Shown here piece after piece: positions 9,301 to 21,384 of a stretch of DNA of 64,000 bases. A program made the translations under genes and the position numbers. The stretch's first letter is position 1. Each line of letters begins with the position of its first letter. The notes beneath the pieces were generated by a model, which had not been told where the DNA came from, searched no databases, and worked only from the letters and a program-made list of their open reading frames with translations. This stretch comes from Blasia pusilla (taxonomy: Eukaryota; Marchantiophyta; Marchantiopsida; Blasiales): NCBI GenBank assembly GCA_050084515.1, contig CM114273.1, forward strand, positions 14,508,001 to 14,572,000, written 5' to 3'.

Positions 9301-12300
9301 ATGTCAAACATTAGTACCCAGTATGACATAGGACCCTTGAAATAACATCCAAAATGGAGCTTATTGTAGCGTTTGGCCTATGGTCCCTTGTGGGTGTTGT
9401 GAGTTGATCTGGTGGTCCTTCAGATTGCAGATTCAGCTGGGCCTGTTTGTGCAAATGCATTGCGCAAAGTCACTGCAGAGGTTGATGCAGGTCTCAAGAA
9501 GAATGCAACTGCCACCAAGAAACTTTTTGGCGCAGAGCAGGTAATCTGGCACCCACTGTCGATATCAACACATTATGTTGCCTTGGATGAAATCAAAGAC
9601 TGAAGATTTTGCAACTCATTTAATAGCATGCTATTTTGATTTGAACGAGTTTTGTAGAGTTAGGCTGGTTTTGTTTCATGATGCTTTCACAATCTGTCAG
9701 CATGTGTAAAACAATGGTAAGTAATGTGGCTTTGGGACTGCTTAGTATCCTTTGTTGTAGTCACACCGAAGGAATATCTGACCTTATTACTTTTGGACTT
9801 TGTCACAATTTCACAGTTGACTATCGATGGAGATTTCCTGTATTTTTTGGCGGATGCTGGTGCCATTGGGGTAAAGATCACCCTACTGGCGCTTTCATGC
9901 AAGATCTTTAAGTGATTTCCTGTTGTTTCTACTTAGCAGGTGGTTGTGATTGGACCTCGCTTTCAAGCAATTTCCTAGACCTCTACGAAGATTCTTTTTG
10001 ATAGATATTCATGTTCTTCCTCTTCGGTGTACAGTTTCAATATGGTAATCCAGACAAAGTTTGCGCCCCTCTGGAAGCAGCCTACACAAATAATGGAGAC
10101 GTGGTGGTACAGTGAGAACGGCCTATCACCTGTGTTTCCAGCACTTCTTGATCTTTTTATTTTGTTTTGGGTGTATGCAGGCTCTACCATTTGCATGTAG
10201 TAGGGCTAATGAAACCCTTGTTAAACTGACTTCCGGAACATCAAATGGTATACCTCCTTAGTTACTCTTTTCGGGTTACAGTCAACAGTTGTACCCAAAG
10301 AAGAAGGAATTCATTAATAAGAATCTAGAAAAATCAGAGGGGCTAAAAACACTTTTGAGACAGAAAAAGCACAGTATGCACAACATCTAATAGTGCTAAC
10401 TTGCAGTAGGAGTCTTATGGCCACGTCTAGGCCAGCTCCCTGCACCCTCACAACCTTCCAGCAGGGATAAACACACACTAGGAACACTAGCTGATATTGG
10501 AACAAGAAAGAGTTTTATCACCAAGCTATGACAAGCTCATACATAAGGGACACAAGTGAAAAAAAAACGAGCTGAACACTCGAGGAAATACTTACCATAC
10601 AGCAGCAGCATCCTAGTGGGAAGTGAGTGCTTCACAATGGAGCAGATAGCACTAACTGAACAGAGCAACAAGATGGACATTTATACTAGTGTCTTCGAAG
10701 AGAATGAGAGAAGAGAAGGGGAAGGTGGACAGCCAGAGGCTGTGTAGCTAGATGGAGGCTGTCCCAAAGCGAACCCTAAGATATCTCTAGAAATGGGGCT
10801 AATAAACTTACTCCTCTAAAGCAGGGGTCCCTAGACTTAGAAGCGACTTTAGTCATAACAATTTATGGAATTTCTTCATACTGTAATAGATCAGGGCAGG
10901 GGCAACTACAGTCCATACCCTTCGTAAATCATAGTTCCTAGCTGACTTCTGTACACAATACAATCCATATGTCTTGTGTTTGGACACTGCACTCTCAACA
11001 TTCTCTCTCTTTCTTCTCATTTCATGTCCAACTTTATTTTTTTATATATTATTAATTTACAATTGAAAAACTACATTTGTGGTTTTAGTGACAACGGCTT
11101 CTCCAGCTGGGAAAATACCGATTTGAGTAGCCTTAAGGTCTTAGGATATTACGTCAACTGAAGTAATGTTTCCAAGGCATAGCATCTTTCAACAGTACTC
11201 CAACACCACTGGGTCAGCATAACGATAGTGTCTATACAGTTTGTGATGCATAAGTTTCATGGACTGGTTGAGAAGATAAAATTTCTTTCTTAGCTTTGCT
11301 CCAGGATATCTATCCATTTTGCTGGGTAGATCACCTATAGTCGAGCACTGGGGCTGATCATGATAAGCTGAATAAACTTGTGATATTCCAGGCTGTCTAT
11401 GCAGAATATGTGAAGGCTTTCTTTGTGGGTGAATTCGGTATGGACGTCAGCACTTATAACCAAGAGCGGCTTAAAGTAACAAAGATAGGTCCAAATTCTG
11501 GTAAGTGAGTGTGGACTGCATCTGAAAAGATGTTTTAATTTGCTGGCATGTGTGCCTGAAAGCAAGAATCTGGGCAAATATACACCATCTGCGATTATCT
11601 AGTGGACGCACAAATCTACCTAAGCACACAGAATGAGTTCTTGTTTGTGGCTCAATCGTCAACTGTGAAAAGAGTTGTGGGAATTTGGATTCAACAACGC
11701 AGCCATTAGAGATTTGACTGTTGCTGGTTATCCCCTAGAAGGTCAACAGCATTGGGAAGGACATGGCTGAGTTGTTTTATGGTGCTACAGGAGATCGTAT
11801 GTGGTGGTATCAAGTTTGTACAGAGGTAGCTTACTTTCAAGTGGCCTACAACAACAGCATCCGATCATCTGGAGTGGACACGAAGTGAGTGTTTGTTCAA
11901 GGTCTCGTATGAGGTTACTTTCACATCAATACTGAGAAGATAAGGCTTGAAACTTCTTGAAGTAGGCCCATTTCCTAGTTGAAGCCCTTGTTACATCAGT
12001 CCAGGAGATAATGTGAAAAGGATTGACCAGCAGAAGTATCTCCTTGTACAAAGTCAGAACTAGCATCAGCTAGACCATCCATGATTTCAGCTTGTACACA
12101 ATCAACAAATCAGTTCCTAACTCTTTTGTCAAATCAGAGCCCTACCAGTGGTGTGACTCTCCTTATTATCTAACAGATAGATACTAAGAAGGATTCTACA
12201 CAGTCACACCTTGCACTCACAACACAGATCATCACATGTCACCAGCTCAGAGATCACACATGGCTCACATCACTGAGCACAAACAATCTCCATCAGCTTA

Positions 12301-14050
12301 CTGGACAAAACGACCTGCCTTCCAGTGAGGCTCTAGCAAGCACAGAACTTAGTCTCAATCTCCTTTTCCTTCTCTCAGATCACTCTGCAGAAGGGCCAGT
12401 GCTGCATGACACACTAAGAGCCCCAGGAGTCCTCACCAAAAGCTGTGCATACTGTAGAATTACCTTCTGACTCTAAGCAGAGACAATATATACATGAGGG
12501 TGAGCATTTCTGGCCGTTAGATCTTCTTGAACAGATCCATACCCTAAATATCTGATGGTGGCTAGCCATAATTCGAGGTTACCCTAAAAAGATAGAGGAA
12601 CACTAAGTTATCTCCAGCTAACTAAATTAGTATCCATCTAAGTCAGTATTTGACTAACTACTTTTAGGGCATGACTAAACTAGATATTAACAAATTTCAA
12701 CAGATAATAGTAGTGGTAATCGGGGCTAATCTGTTGTAGATCATTGAATGCTGTGTGGGATTTGTGAATCCAGCAAACGTAGATTAGAATTCTAGCACTG
12801 AGTTGTCTTTGCCATGTCTTCCACATTTCCCAAGGCATCTACTCCTCATTTCATTTTCTGATTCCATTTGAATGTGGCATGGTCAAGAGAAAAGAGACTA
12901 GAAGGTAATTTTATGAATTTGAGGTTTGGGTTACTGACTCGGCCACGTATGTGAATAGTACAGGAGCCTTATGTGTGTCCTTGTGAATTGATCGCAATAA
13001 CATGCCCGCAGATACCACCTAGACCTTTGTGCAAATGTGTTTGGCGAAGGTGTTTATCCCGAAGTGGACATCACAAATCTCTACTATGGAGGAACAGGCA
13101 TTACTGGTGAGAAAACAAGGTGCATGAGAAGTTGTCATCTTTAGATGGTTGGACTTTGGACATGAGTTCACTCGACAGTTTTTGTTGCCAGGATTTCCGT
13201 ACACAGCTATGAAGAGCATGATACAGACAACCATTTTGTAATCACATAAATGATTTCTTTCAGTTTGAGTGATCATCAAATTAAGATGACTCTTGCGATA
13301 GCAGATGAGAGGATCACTGCGTTCACATTCCAGTTGATAGTTTCTTTGTAGTTTGGGGTTTTCTGCCTGGATGTATCTGTGTTCCTCGTGTGGGGATTAA
13401 TCCAATCGTTTGAGAATGCCAGGATCTAAGATAGTGTTCATGAATGGATCTCAAGACCCGTGGCGATGGGCCTCCAAGCAGACATCCTCACCTGGAGGTG
13501 AAAAACACCTGTTCTTGTTTACCATGCTGTTATGTAAAGATGTTCTTGAATTTTCACCCCTCACTCTGAACTCACCTCTGAACATAATTTTTTTCTTTTT
13601 TCCTCTACTCTACTGAAGAAAGCCCACCATGTGTGGATGTGTGGCTGGTTTCATCAGAGCCATCATTCTTGATCACCTGCCACAACTGTGGCCATGGTAC
13701 CGACATGCGAGGATGCCCACAAGTACCCCTGCAGCCAAAAGGTTTGTTACAGCTCTTGGCAACTTTGCCTGCAAATCTGTTTCAGTTGTAACATCCATTT
13801 ACCACTTCTCACGCTGGGGGGGAGTTTTTCCTTCCTTTTTGTTGGGAGTTGCCGATAAATTGCTGCCATAATTGCAATTTGGATGTAGTCAAGTGCTTAG
13901 AGTGTGTTTGCCTTGCATGTTGTATCTATCCGTTCAGGTGATGCATCCAAATGTGAAGACCCTGGAGAGGTGATCAAAGCAAGGGCACTCATTTCAGAGT
14001 ACATTTTAGAGTGGTTGGGAGAGTCGGCGATATGTCTGCCAAACCAATGA
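6348..14050 (+). CDS. Secreted serine peptidase family S28 (EDA2-like / prolyl carboxypeptidase-like)
   Basis: Thirteen exons join in frame: 6348-6527, 8166-8291, 8640-8795, 9091-9273, 9424-9540, 9817-9870, 10035-10106, 11392-11475, 11739-11884, 13012-13106, 13423-13497, 13658-13741, 13938-14050, giving about 494 aa, the usual size of plant EDA2-like proteins. All introns are GT-AG. The first ATG is followed by a hydrophobic segment (MWMVGWVVLLECQLW) that fits a signal peptide. The N-terminal RRTFKQRYYEN and PDGPIFLRICGE are S28 hallmarks. Predicted catalytic residues are Ser176 in GVSYSGALS, Asp416 in NGSQDPW and His442 in HNCGHGTDMRGCP. The family cleaves after proline or acts as aminopeptidase, in lysosome/vacuole or secretory compartments. 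No lesion is seen. Substrate is unknown. Confidence 0.92.
7263..7840. repeat. Tandem array of about 68-bp units in intron 1 of the S28 gene
   Basis: A CATCAGGAGC- or CGTCAGGAGC-like start recurs at about 7263, 7334, 7403, 7471, 7542, 7607, 7677, 7743 and 7809. From 7403 two unit types alternate, one with CAGCTGCTC-like sequence and one with TGGCTGTCC-like sequence, making dimers of about 135 bp. Confidence 0.75.
7904..8130. repeat. Direct duplication of about 140 bp in intron 1 of the S28 gene
   Basis: ACAAGTCTCCTCTGCCACCA starts at 7904 and again at 8044. In both copies it is followed by ACATAGGTGTGGACTGTCC and a stretch ending in AGAGCCATAT. GTGTTGGAAGTAAG also occurs in both copies. Confidence 0.75.
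9006..9041. repeat. TA-rich microsatellite in an S28 intron
   Basis: An alternating TATATA run occupies most of 9006-9041, inside the intron between exons 3 and 4. Confidence 0.7.
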
Positions 14051-15170
14051 CAAAGTCCCCCTAACTTATATGTCATCCAAGCAACAAAAGGCTCCAGGCA
14101 CCGCAACTCAAATGCACAATTTTGCGTGAGAGTTATCATGTTGTGGTTTGACATTCATGGAACACCTCTCTGCTTGAATTTGCTTGCTGGTTGAATAAAT
14201 TTTCAATGATTTCTCAGATTTCCAATAATTACTTATTTTCTTCGGGTATGAAAAATGACAGAGTTTCCAACCCTTTTCAATTTTGAAGCCCAAAAGCTGC
14301 ACTACTATTGGCATTTTGGCATCTTCAAATGCTTGATGCAGACCCTTGACCCTTGTATTGTCCCCCTATGTCCATAGCTTGAAAAGTTGATGGATGATTG
14401 ATGATTCCATCTCTCCTTGAGATTGGTTCACAAATCTTGCGACGAGCCGGGAGAATTTTTGTGTGGCAGACATGTATCCTCCCCAAGGTCACCATAGTTG
14501 ACCATGTAGATATGGACCATAGTTTATCAAGGAACTCCAGAATGGGCGAGAGTTGGCAAGGAACATCATTGTTTTTTGTTGAGTATTGTGAAGTAAACAT
14601 GGTCTAGAAGGGAGATCGCAAGACTCATGTCGTTTGCTTGCCAAGACACATGGAATTTCACGGTTTTTGTAAAGTCTTCAAAACACTTGCAGAAATTATG
14701 GATGAAAACCGTCCTAAAGGTAGACTTGTTTTATTTCAACCAGTGTATGAAAGCATTCTCCTAAGTATTTAGTTAAATCCAGGTATTTTTTATCAATTCT
14801 ATGTAGAAATGAGGAAGATGTTTTAGTCATAGGTCAACTATATCTAGGAAAAGACACTTGTATTATAGTAATGTGGATACGAACATATGCATCACTCCAA
14901 AACATAGACAAACATTTCTAACATATTAAAATTGTCTCAAGAAGTACAATAAATAATTTTAACATATTTAAATTGTCCTTAATGAGAAAGAAAACATTTC
15001 ACCTACATAAAATTTCGGGAGAAAATATAAATATAATCTCTTTCTATTTGAAAGAAAGCCTTTTGTATAGTGTAGCTTGAACGCAACAACTTAGAAGGCA
15101 GTGGATTAATCCAAAGTTTTAGGATAAGTGGTCATTTATATATGTTTGTTAAAGGTCAACTAAATGTAGA
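14051..15170. other. S28 3' flank and intergenic DNA
   Basis: It begins with the probable 3' untranslated region. AT content rises after 14720. Short open frames on both strands lack recognisable motifs. I see no gene here. Confidence 0.4.
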
Positions 15171-15177
15171 CGTCACA

Positions 15178-15634
15178 AGATGGGACTCATTATTATCAAT
15201 GTTATAAAATGAATGGGACATGTGGAAGAAAGCGATTAGGGGTTGTACCATTCCCCTATCCGGGGATTCTTGGGCACTCAAAAGGGCTCTCACCGGCTGA
15301 GAAACGGGTAACTCCTCATCTTCCCGTTTTGGTGTTCACGGGAGGCTCCGCATTCCCCGCTCCTCTTTTTTCTCATTCGTTTTTAAAAGGTCATAAGTAT
15401 GTGGGTGTGCGATTCAGAAGTATTTTCAGACCCCTCACTAAAAAATTTCAACCCGCTCTTCTTATGGACGCAAATCAGGGCAACACCTTCACCCGGGCGG
15501 TTCTATCAAGGGTGATCTTTGACACCCCTTGTTCTAACCATTCTAACATTTACACAAATAATTGTGATGGGACCCATCATTATGAATGATATAAAACGGA
15601 GGGAGTGGAGATGGGAGAGATGTGTGGAAGAAAA
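15178..15634. repeat. Region bounded by imperfect direct repeats
   Basis: A segment starting GATGGGACTCATTATTATCA near 15178 resembles one starting GATGGGACCCATCATTATGA near 15565. Both continue into an ATAAAA stretch and end with TGTGGAAGAAA. The enclosed 330 bp is less AT-rich and open for 126 codons from 15209 without a recognisable domain. A short non-autonomous element is possible. Confidence 0.35.
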
Positions 15635-18239
15635 TTATTCACCCATTTCCAACTTTTGCACAAATAATTGTGCATCTGAATCCATGGGTGCTTTTCCGAC
15701 CGTAATTAATCAAGTGGGTCACTTACAAAAGTTAAGCGGCTTTTTCCCCTCTTGTTTCCCCACCAACCGTAGTAATTAGCCATTCACCCTAATCAGAAAG
15801 GTCACTTACCCTAACCACATCTATGGGTGATCACATGTAAGCACGAAGCGTTGTGCTCATCAATAGCAAGTTGTATTTTTCTAAAAAGGGAAAGAAAGAG
15901 AACAAATTATTAACATAGGCAGTGGAGGGATTACGAGCTCTTGTATTTTTTCAAGGGATGTTTCTCGTGTCCAAGTGGTTTCCTCATTAGTCGGTCCGAG
16001 AATTAATTTCTGAGTTAGAGTGGTTGATTCCATCTTATTCTGCTTAATGAAGATAATGGTAGACCCTACGCATCCTCTTCTTGTTACATGAAAAGAAAAG
16101 AAACCTAACTTATGTGGTCCATTACTTGGTAAACAATATTAGTGTAGTAAATTCAAGGACTTTTTGTATCGCGTTAGATAATCGAGCAAATTAATCAATG
16201 AATCATGTGGTCCATTCCATAATTCCATTCTAACTAAGATTCGCTTAGTAAAGCCTAAACCAAATCCTATGAGTAATGTATCAATTAGTTGACTTGATAT
16301 TTCAATAAATTGCTTAGCTTTTGTAGAATCTTGGCCTCTTTCGCAAGAGTGGGTTTTTTTTAGAGAAGCCTTTTTATTTTTTTCATTATTCTATAAAAGC
16401 TTTTATGTAAAATGAGATAAATGTAGAAATGTGATTAATGCTACCGGAGAAATTAAATTTATTTTTTCGAGATAATAAAAACTAAAGTATCTTTTTCGAA
16501 ACCAACCGCTTATTGATTATTAGTCATAGTTGTTCCTAGAAATGAAATGAAGGAGATATTGCCTCATTAATACTTGGAATAGTTGAATTTAATGTCTTAT
16601 CCGCTGGGAAACACCCCCATACAATATTCTTTTGGTATGTATAAGATAATTTATTTCCATCTCGTCCTTGAATATTGATTCATAATTATTAGACGGAAAG
16701 TGTTTTTTTTTCCAAGTCAAAATTTTTTCCCTTCAAAAAACTTATTCTACTCTCAACGACTTATGGTCTGGTTTATTGAGGGATATGTGTGTACTTGTGT
16801 AGCTCAAAACTAGTTAGCATGCCTGCACGAAAATGATTTTTTAATAATTTATAAATATTTTTTCATTAAAAAATTTTAATGTAATTTTTTATTATTTAAA
16901 AAATAAAAATTCACTTTAAATAAAATTTAAATCCCCTAAATAATTTCATTCTTCCATGAAAGTTTGAACAATATCTATTCTTCCCCTTCTATTTTTTTAT
17001 CAATTTAATTCTTAGCTAATTTTAATTAGCTAAATTATTTCTCTTTTCCATTCCAACTCTTTTTCCTTCCAAAAGTATCACATGAGAATAATTTTCTAGT
17101 TAAAAATAAGAGAAATTTTAATTTCAAATTTTAAATTATTTTCCACCCTTCCATAAAATTTAGAAAGTATATGGTTTGAGTGATAATTTTAAATTTTAAT
17201 AAAATTTGAGAAAAAAAATCTGCACAAAATCGGATGATTGTGTTGAAACAATAATTTTAGAGCATACACTACAACAAGAGCAATCTACCAAAAAAAGGCA
17301 TCCTACAGTTAGTATAAGGATGGTTGTAATTCAAAACAATCTCTTTTAGGTATCTTTTTACGCTTTATTATAGTCCTAACCACAAGAAATAGGATTTCTT
17401 TTTTATTCTCATATGATTTTCAAAAAAGCTTAAAATTGTAGAAAGGCCACTTTTGAAAACTATTCATTCTAAAATATGTACTAGTTAGAGCCCGTGAGAT
17501 ACACAATCCCTATAACCCTAAACATCCAGTTCCTAAAATTAATTTATTAAAAACTAATTTTGATAGACATAAACGTCACACGTCATACATTCTTGAGTTT
17601 AGAAAGACACGTGATGAAGGCTTAAGTTTTCGTCATTTGGAAAAATGCTCCTCAAATAATCGTATAAAGGAAAATACATATGATGTGATAGGTGGTTTAT
17701 AATGTTTTTTTTAATTATTCATTTTCATTTGTGATTTTTTTTTTACTTTTTTAACCCATTCCTTAAAGAATGTAAGAGATTTTATGAGTGCTACATGTCT
17801 TTTATGTGTTGTCATATTCTTATTGGCTTTCTTTCCGTTTTTCCATAATGAATTTACGTCACCATAAATTTCGTAGCCATTCTCCATGACGGACATTTTT
17901 CCTAATCATTGTCTACTGCAATAATTTCCCATTTTGTTTTTTAGCCACAAGAAATTTGAGGTGTGATGGTGGCAATAGAAACTAGTACAACATATAACAT
18001 GTTTATGACTAAGTCATGGGTAGAAAATTTCCATGTATCTTTTCAAATACGATTCATTGCTGTAATTTATAAAATAAATTTAGTTTGATTTCTTTCACTT
18101 TATTATTTTACCTCATACGCCTTATTCTTTTTCATCTCGATAGAAAACAACGTCTCATCTTTAATTTTTTATTTAGGGAAAATCGTATTGTTTAAACGAT
18201 TTGTCCATCGTGATGTTGCTCGTTTCCTTAATCCGCGTG
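15635..18239. other. AT-rich intergenic DNA
   Basis: It contains long A/T runs, a palindrome GCACAAATAATTGTGC at 15658-15673, and very AT-rich stretches at 16840-17210. A minus-strand frame at about 16139-16385 stays open for some 80 codons but has no usable start and no family I recognise. No gene is called. Confidence 0.4.
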
Positions 18240-18336
18240 TTATTTTCTAAGTGGATGGTAAGTGAGATCTATTGTTAAGTTCGTTGTAGCACGCGCATGG
18301 TCTAACGCGAGTATTGGAATAACTGATCGAGTTCGA

Positions 18337-18404
18337 AAGATGCACTTCGATAAAAACGAGTGATGGAAAACCCATCGGAAGTACAAAAGAGGGGGACTCA
18401 AAGA
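18337..18404. repeat. 68-bp sequence duplicated at 38008-38075
   Basis: The 68 bases starting AAGATGCACTTCGATAAAAA occur again at 38008-38075 with one mismatch (GTACAAAAG here, GTAAAAAAG there). The flanks here do not match the flanks there. Confidence 0.85.
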
Positions 18405-18479
18405 GTCAAAACCTGAAGGCCACAACACGACCAGAAAAGGAAGAAGGGGGCATTCCTTCGAGTTCCCGGACTGTACTAT

Positions 18480-19377
18480 TTTAGTTTAGTTTAGAATTAT
18501 GTAGACTAATAAAAAATGAGTAAATGGAGCGCACCGACGGCGACAAGCAAGCGCGAAGCGGTCGCCGTCAGAGTTGTGGTGGGGTCATGATTTAGTAATG
18601 ATGGTCGCGATTGGAGATCGTTAATCGCAGTAACTGCCCTGACTTCGTCGTCGCGGAAATGAGCTTATAGCCATCAACTCCCTGGGGGCTGGCGTCGCAG
18701 GCGCGGCGTTTGCAGTCCGGTTGGAAATCGCGACGGCAAGGGTTCATTCAGTAACCGCGGTGGTGTGTTCGCCGGTATTCCAGTTTCGTCCTAGTAGGTT
18801 TACTGCAGTGACTGCACAGTAACGTTATTCTAGGACGGAGTGGGCAGTGGGCACGAGGGATCCTAGCGCTGGAACTGAAGACGTCGATGTAAAGCTTGGA
18901 CGGTGGATATGGAGACCTCTGTTTGGGGGTTTGCGGAAAGTTGACAGATATCTCCTCTCTCGGTGACGGAGGCTGCAAGTCATCCATGCAGGACTTCCAC
19001 GTCGTGGTCCGACGAGCGCTGAGTTCAACTAACTCTGCCGCAGCGGGACCGGCGCAGGGACGGTCAAAACCCCGCCCGGCCCAGGTTTGGCGGGAGTGGC
19101 GCCGAGATCGGCCCGGCGAGCGGGAGCGGCTGCCAATTTGGCGGCGATTGTAGCGCCTGCTCACGATGGCTCTCCCCACATCACTCTCCACGTTCCCCTC
19201 CCTCCCTGGACGGATACTACGCTTTCCGTCCGTACAAGAAGCTGACGGATAGCACACCACTTCGTCAACTCTCTCAGGAACCGACTTCATACCCGATATC
19301 CTATGGTCACTTATTTTATCTTTCAGATCCCCCATACGGCCCTTTCGTGTTTTTACGTACGATTCCTCTCTATTCAT
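18480..19377 (-). other. GC-rich island with an uncharacterised 209-codon open frame
   Basis: The island stands out from AT-rich surroundings. A minus-strand frame 18748-19377 starts at ATG and encodes a basic protein with an SR-like stretch (SRSRSPGRSRRHSR) and no domain I recognise. GC-rich DNA often carries long chance frames, and a 133-codon-scale overlap of plus-strand frames exists, so I do not claim a gene. Transcript data would decide. Confidence 0.2.
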
Positions 19378-19816
19378 TAAAAAAAAATTATCTCATAATA
19401 CATAGACGTATTAAACATATATCGATGCTGAATAATAAGGGATGGGAAATTTGTGCACTAGATACATAAAAGAGGAACACTTTCACTTGTTTACACGTTC
19501 TTGGGTTAGACGATTTTTGGGTTGGCATTTGTTAGCATGTGTTCAATTTTTTCCTCCTACATAAAGACAGCACCAAAACGTGGAAGGGCCACAATAAAAT
19601 AATCTAATTTTCAATGGAACTTGAATTAAAACTGATAGGATGATAGAATTTGTAGATAATGCCTCTATGTTGTGTCGGATCAATTTCTTCTATAATCTAC
19701 GAGAGTTTAATACATTAAAAGGGCCACGTGAACTATCTACACTATCAAGAGACGACAACTTCTTTCTTTTTCCACAACCTCCTATGCTTGAAACGTGTCG
19801 TCTAGACAACAAGAAA
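19378..19816. other. AT-rich intergenic DNA
   Basis: No coding or repeat structure was recognised. Confidence 0.3.
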
Positions 19817-19970
19817 ATATAGGAAACTCCCCTACAAGAGCAACCCTATTAACTTTGAGAGCTCAATTCACCTCCATAACATGGGACTAGTGTTGAGATT
19901 GTGCTATATATGGAGGTAATTGAGCTCTGAAAGTTAGTATGCTGCTCGTGTTGGGGAAGTTTCCTATATA
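19817..19970. repeat. Imperfect foldback (MITE- or hairpin-like)
   Basis: The left arm 19817-19878 (ATATAGGAAACTCCCC start, then GAGAGCTCAATTCACCTCCATA) is the imperfect reverse complement of the right arm 19910-19970 (TATGGAGGTAATTGAGCTC, ending GGGGAAGTTTCCTATAT). The arms are about 60 nt and the loop about 30 nt. Confidence 0.7.
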
Positions 19971-21384
19971 TTTACTTGTTCCACACAAGTCCCATAGTAT
20001 GTAGGATGCCACCTTACAAATAAAATTAAAAAATGTTTAAAACATATGACTTGATGATTATTGGTAGAAAAAAGGGTCATGGAGAAAATGTCTTTTGACT
20101 CAAATCCATCATTTTTTAGTTTTGGCTAGGGTTTTCTTTCTTGATAATTGATGTTTGAAAAAAAGTAGAGTTTTTTATAGGAAGGGCCAAAAGTTAATGT
20201 TTCAGAATGAAAGACTAACGATAAATGTTGTGAATAATTGAGGGATGCACATTTGTAAAATTTTATTGAGGGTTCAATAGAGTGTATCATATATTGGCAA
20301 GGGACTCCTCCAATGGCCTAGTGGGTCCATCCACGTAAAGCATATGAAAGTGATGAAAGTGAACTTGTGAAGGATACCCATCATAACCCCCTAGGGTGCC
20401 CTTTCAGCAACTACAATATCCAAGTCAACAATGATAACCCCATGTTACCAATTTTGATTATATTGGGGGAGGGCATTTTTTCACACAGACACGATATCTA
20501 TATCCTTCACAACTCCACAAACCATTTTCTCATAAATACAAATTTCAAGCTTGAATCTGCTCTTCCATATGCATGGACATTTGTAAGATTTTCTATCAAA
20601 GAAATGCACACACGCATGTTTGCATACAGACAAAGACCGTGTCCGTGGACATGTCCATGTCCGTGCGGGCCCGAGTACCCACGGTCCGCAACCGAGCCTT
20701 CACGGAGCCCATGCAGGCCCTGCCTGGGCTTGAGCCCACCCTGCGGATCTCATTGCGAGCTCTATCACAATCCGTCAACCCGGTCTACGCGGCGAGCTCT
20801 AGGCTCGCTCAGATGTGGGCTTGGGTGCGGGCTAGGTGTGTCCGGACTTGTCCGTTTCCGTGCAACCTTGCACACATGATCCCCGTGAAACATATTGTTC
20901 CATCCTTCCAACATGAGGACTCCAATAGGTAATATCTTGTGCACACACAACATCGTATGCCCTATGATAACATAGAGCATCTTTTAATTTTTTCCTACTT
21001 TAAGTACATATAATCTCTAGGATGAAATATCCTAATCCTTTGATAACAACATTCTCCATGAAAATTTTCATACTTAAATTTTATCCCTATGTTGAGCAAT
21101 AGTCAAGTTGTCAAATGTCATGGACATGAATCTATAGAAAATATGTATCCTCTAAGAAACAAGCTCGCATCCATATATCTAGGTCATCAAGGTTCAACAC
21201 ATCTAATATGTTACGTTGAATATTTATAATATAAGTTTGGCTCTCTTTCATAGAGCAAAAATTTTAGTGAAAATGACACCAAGGATTTCTTCTCAGCAAA
21301 GTGATACTCGATAGCCAACCACGTAAACTATAGTTCTCATTCCCTCAAGTGTTCTTGTTGCAAGCCATACTTACATATCATTAT
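19971..21384. other. Intergenic DNA with a GC-rich island at 20630-20880
   Basis: Most is AT-rich and featureless. At 20630-20880 there is an abrupt GC-rich stretch with repeated GTCCGTG/CATGTCC words and frames open on both strands (20367-20879, 20573-20932 plus). The frames share no known motif. I treat it as a repeat fragment of unknown type. Confidence 0.3.

Noticed and set aside
10181-10247. Possible extra exon of the S28 gene (after an AG, open, ending near a GT)
   Set aside because: Its length leaves the wrong phase for the next exon at 11392, and homologous proteins join directly from exon 7 to exon 8 without extra residues.
16139-16385. Minus-strand frame open for about 80 codons, considered as an organelle-derived gene fragment
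   Set aside because: No in-frame ATG at its start, no family recognised, and local AT-rich repeats; too weak to call.
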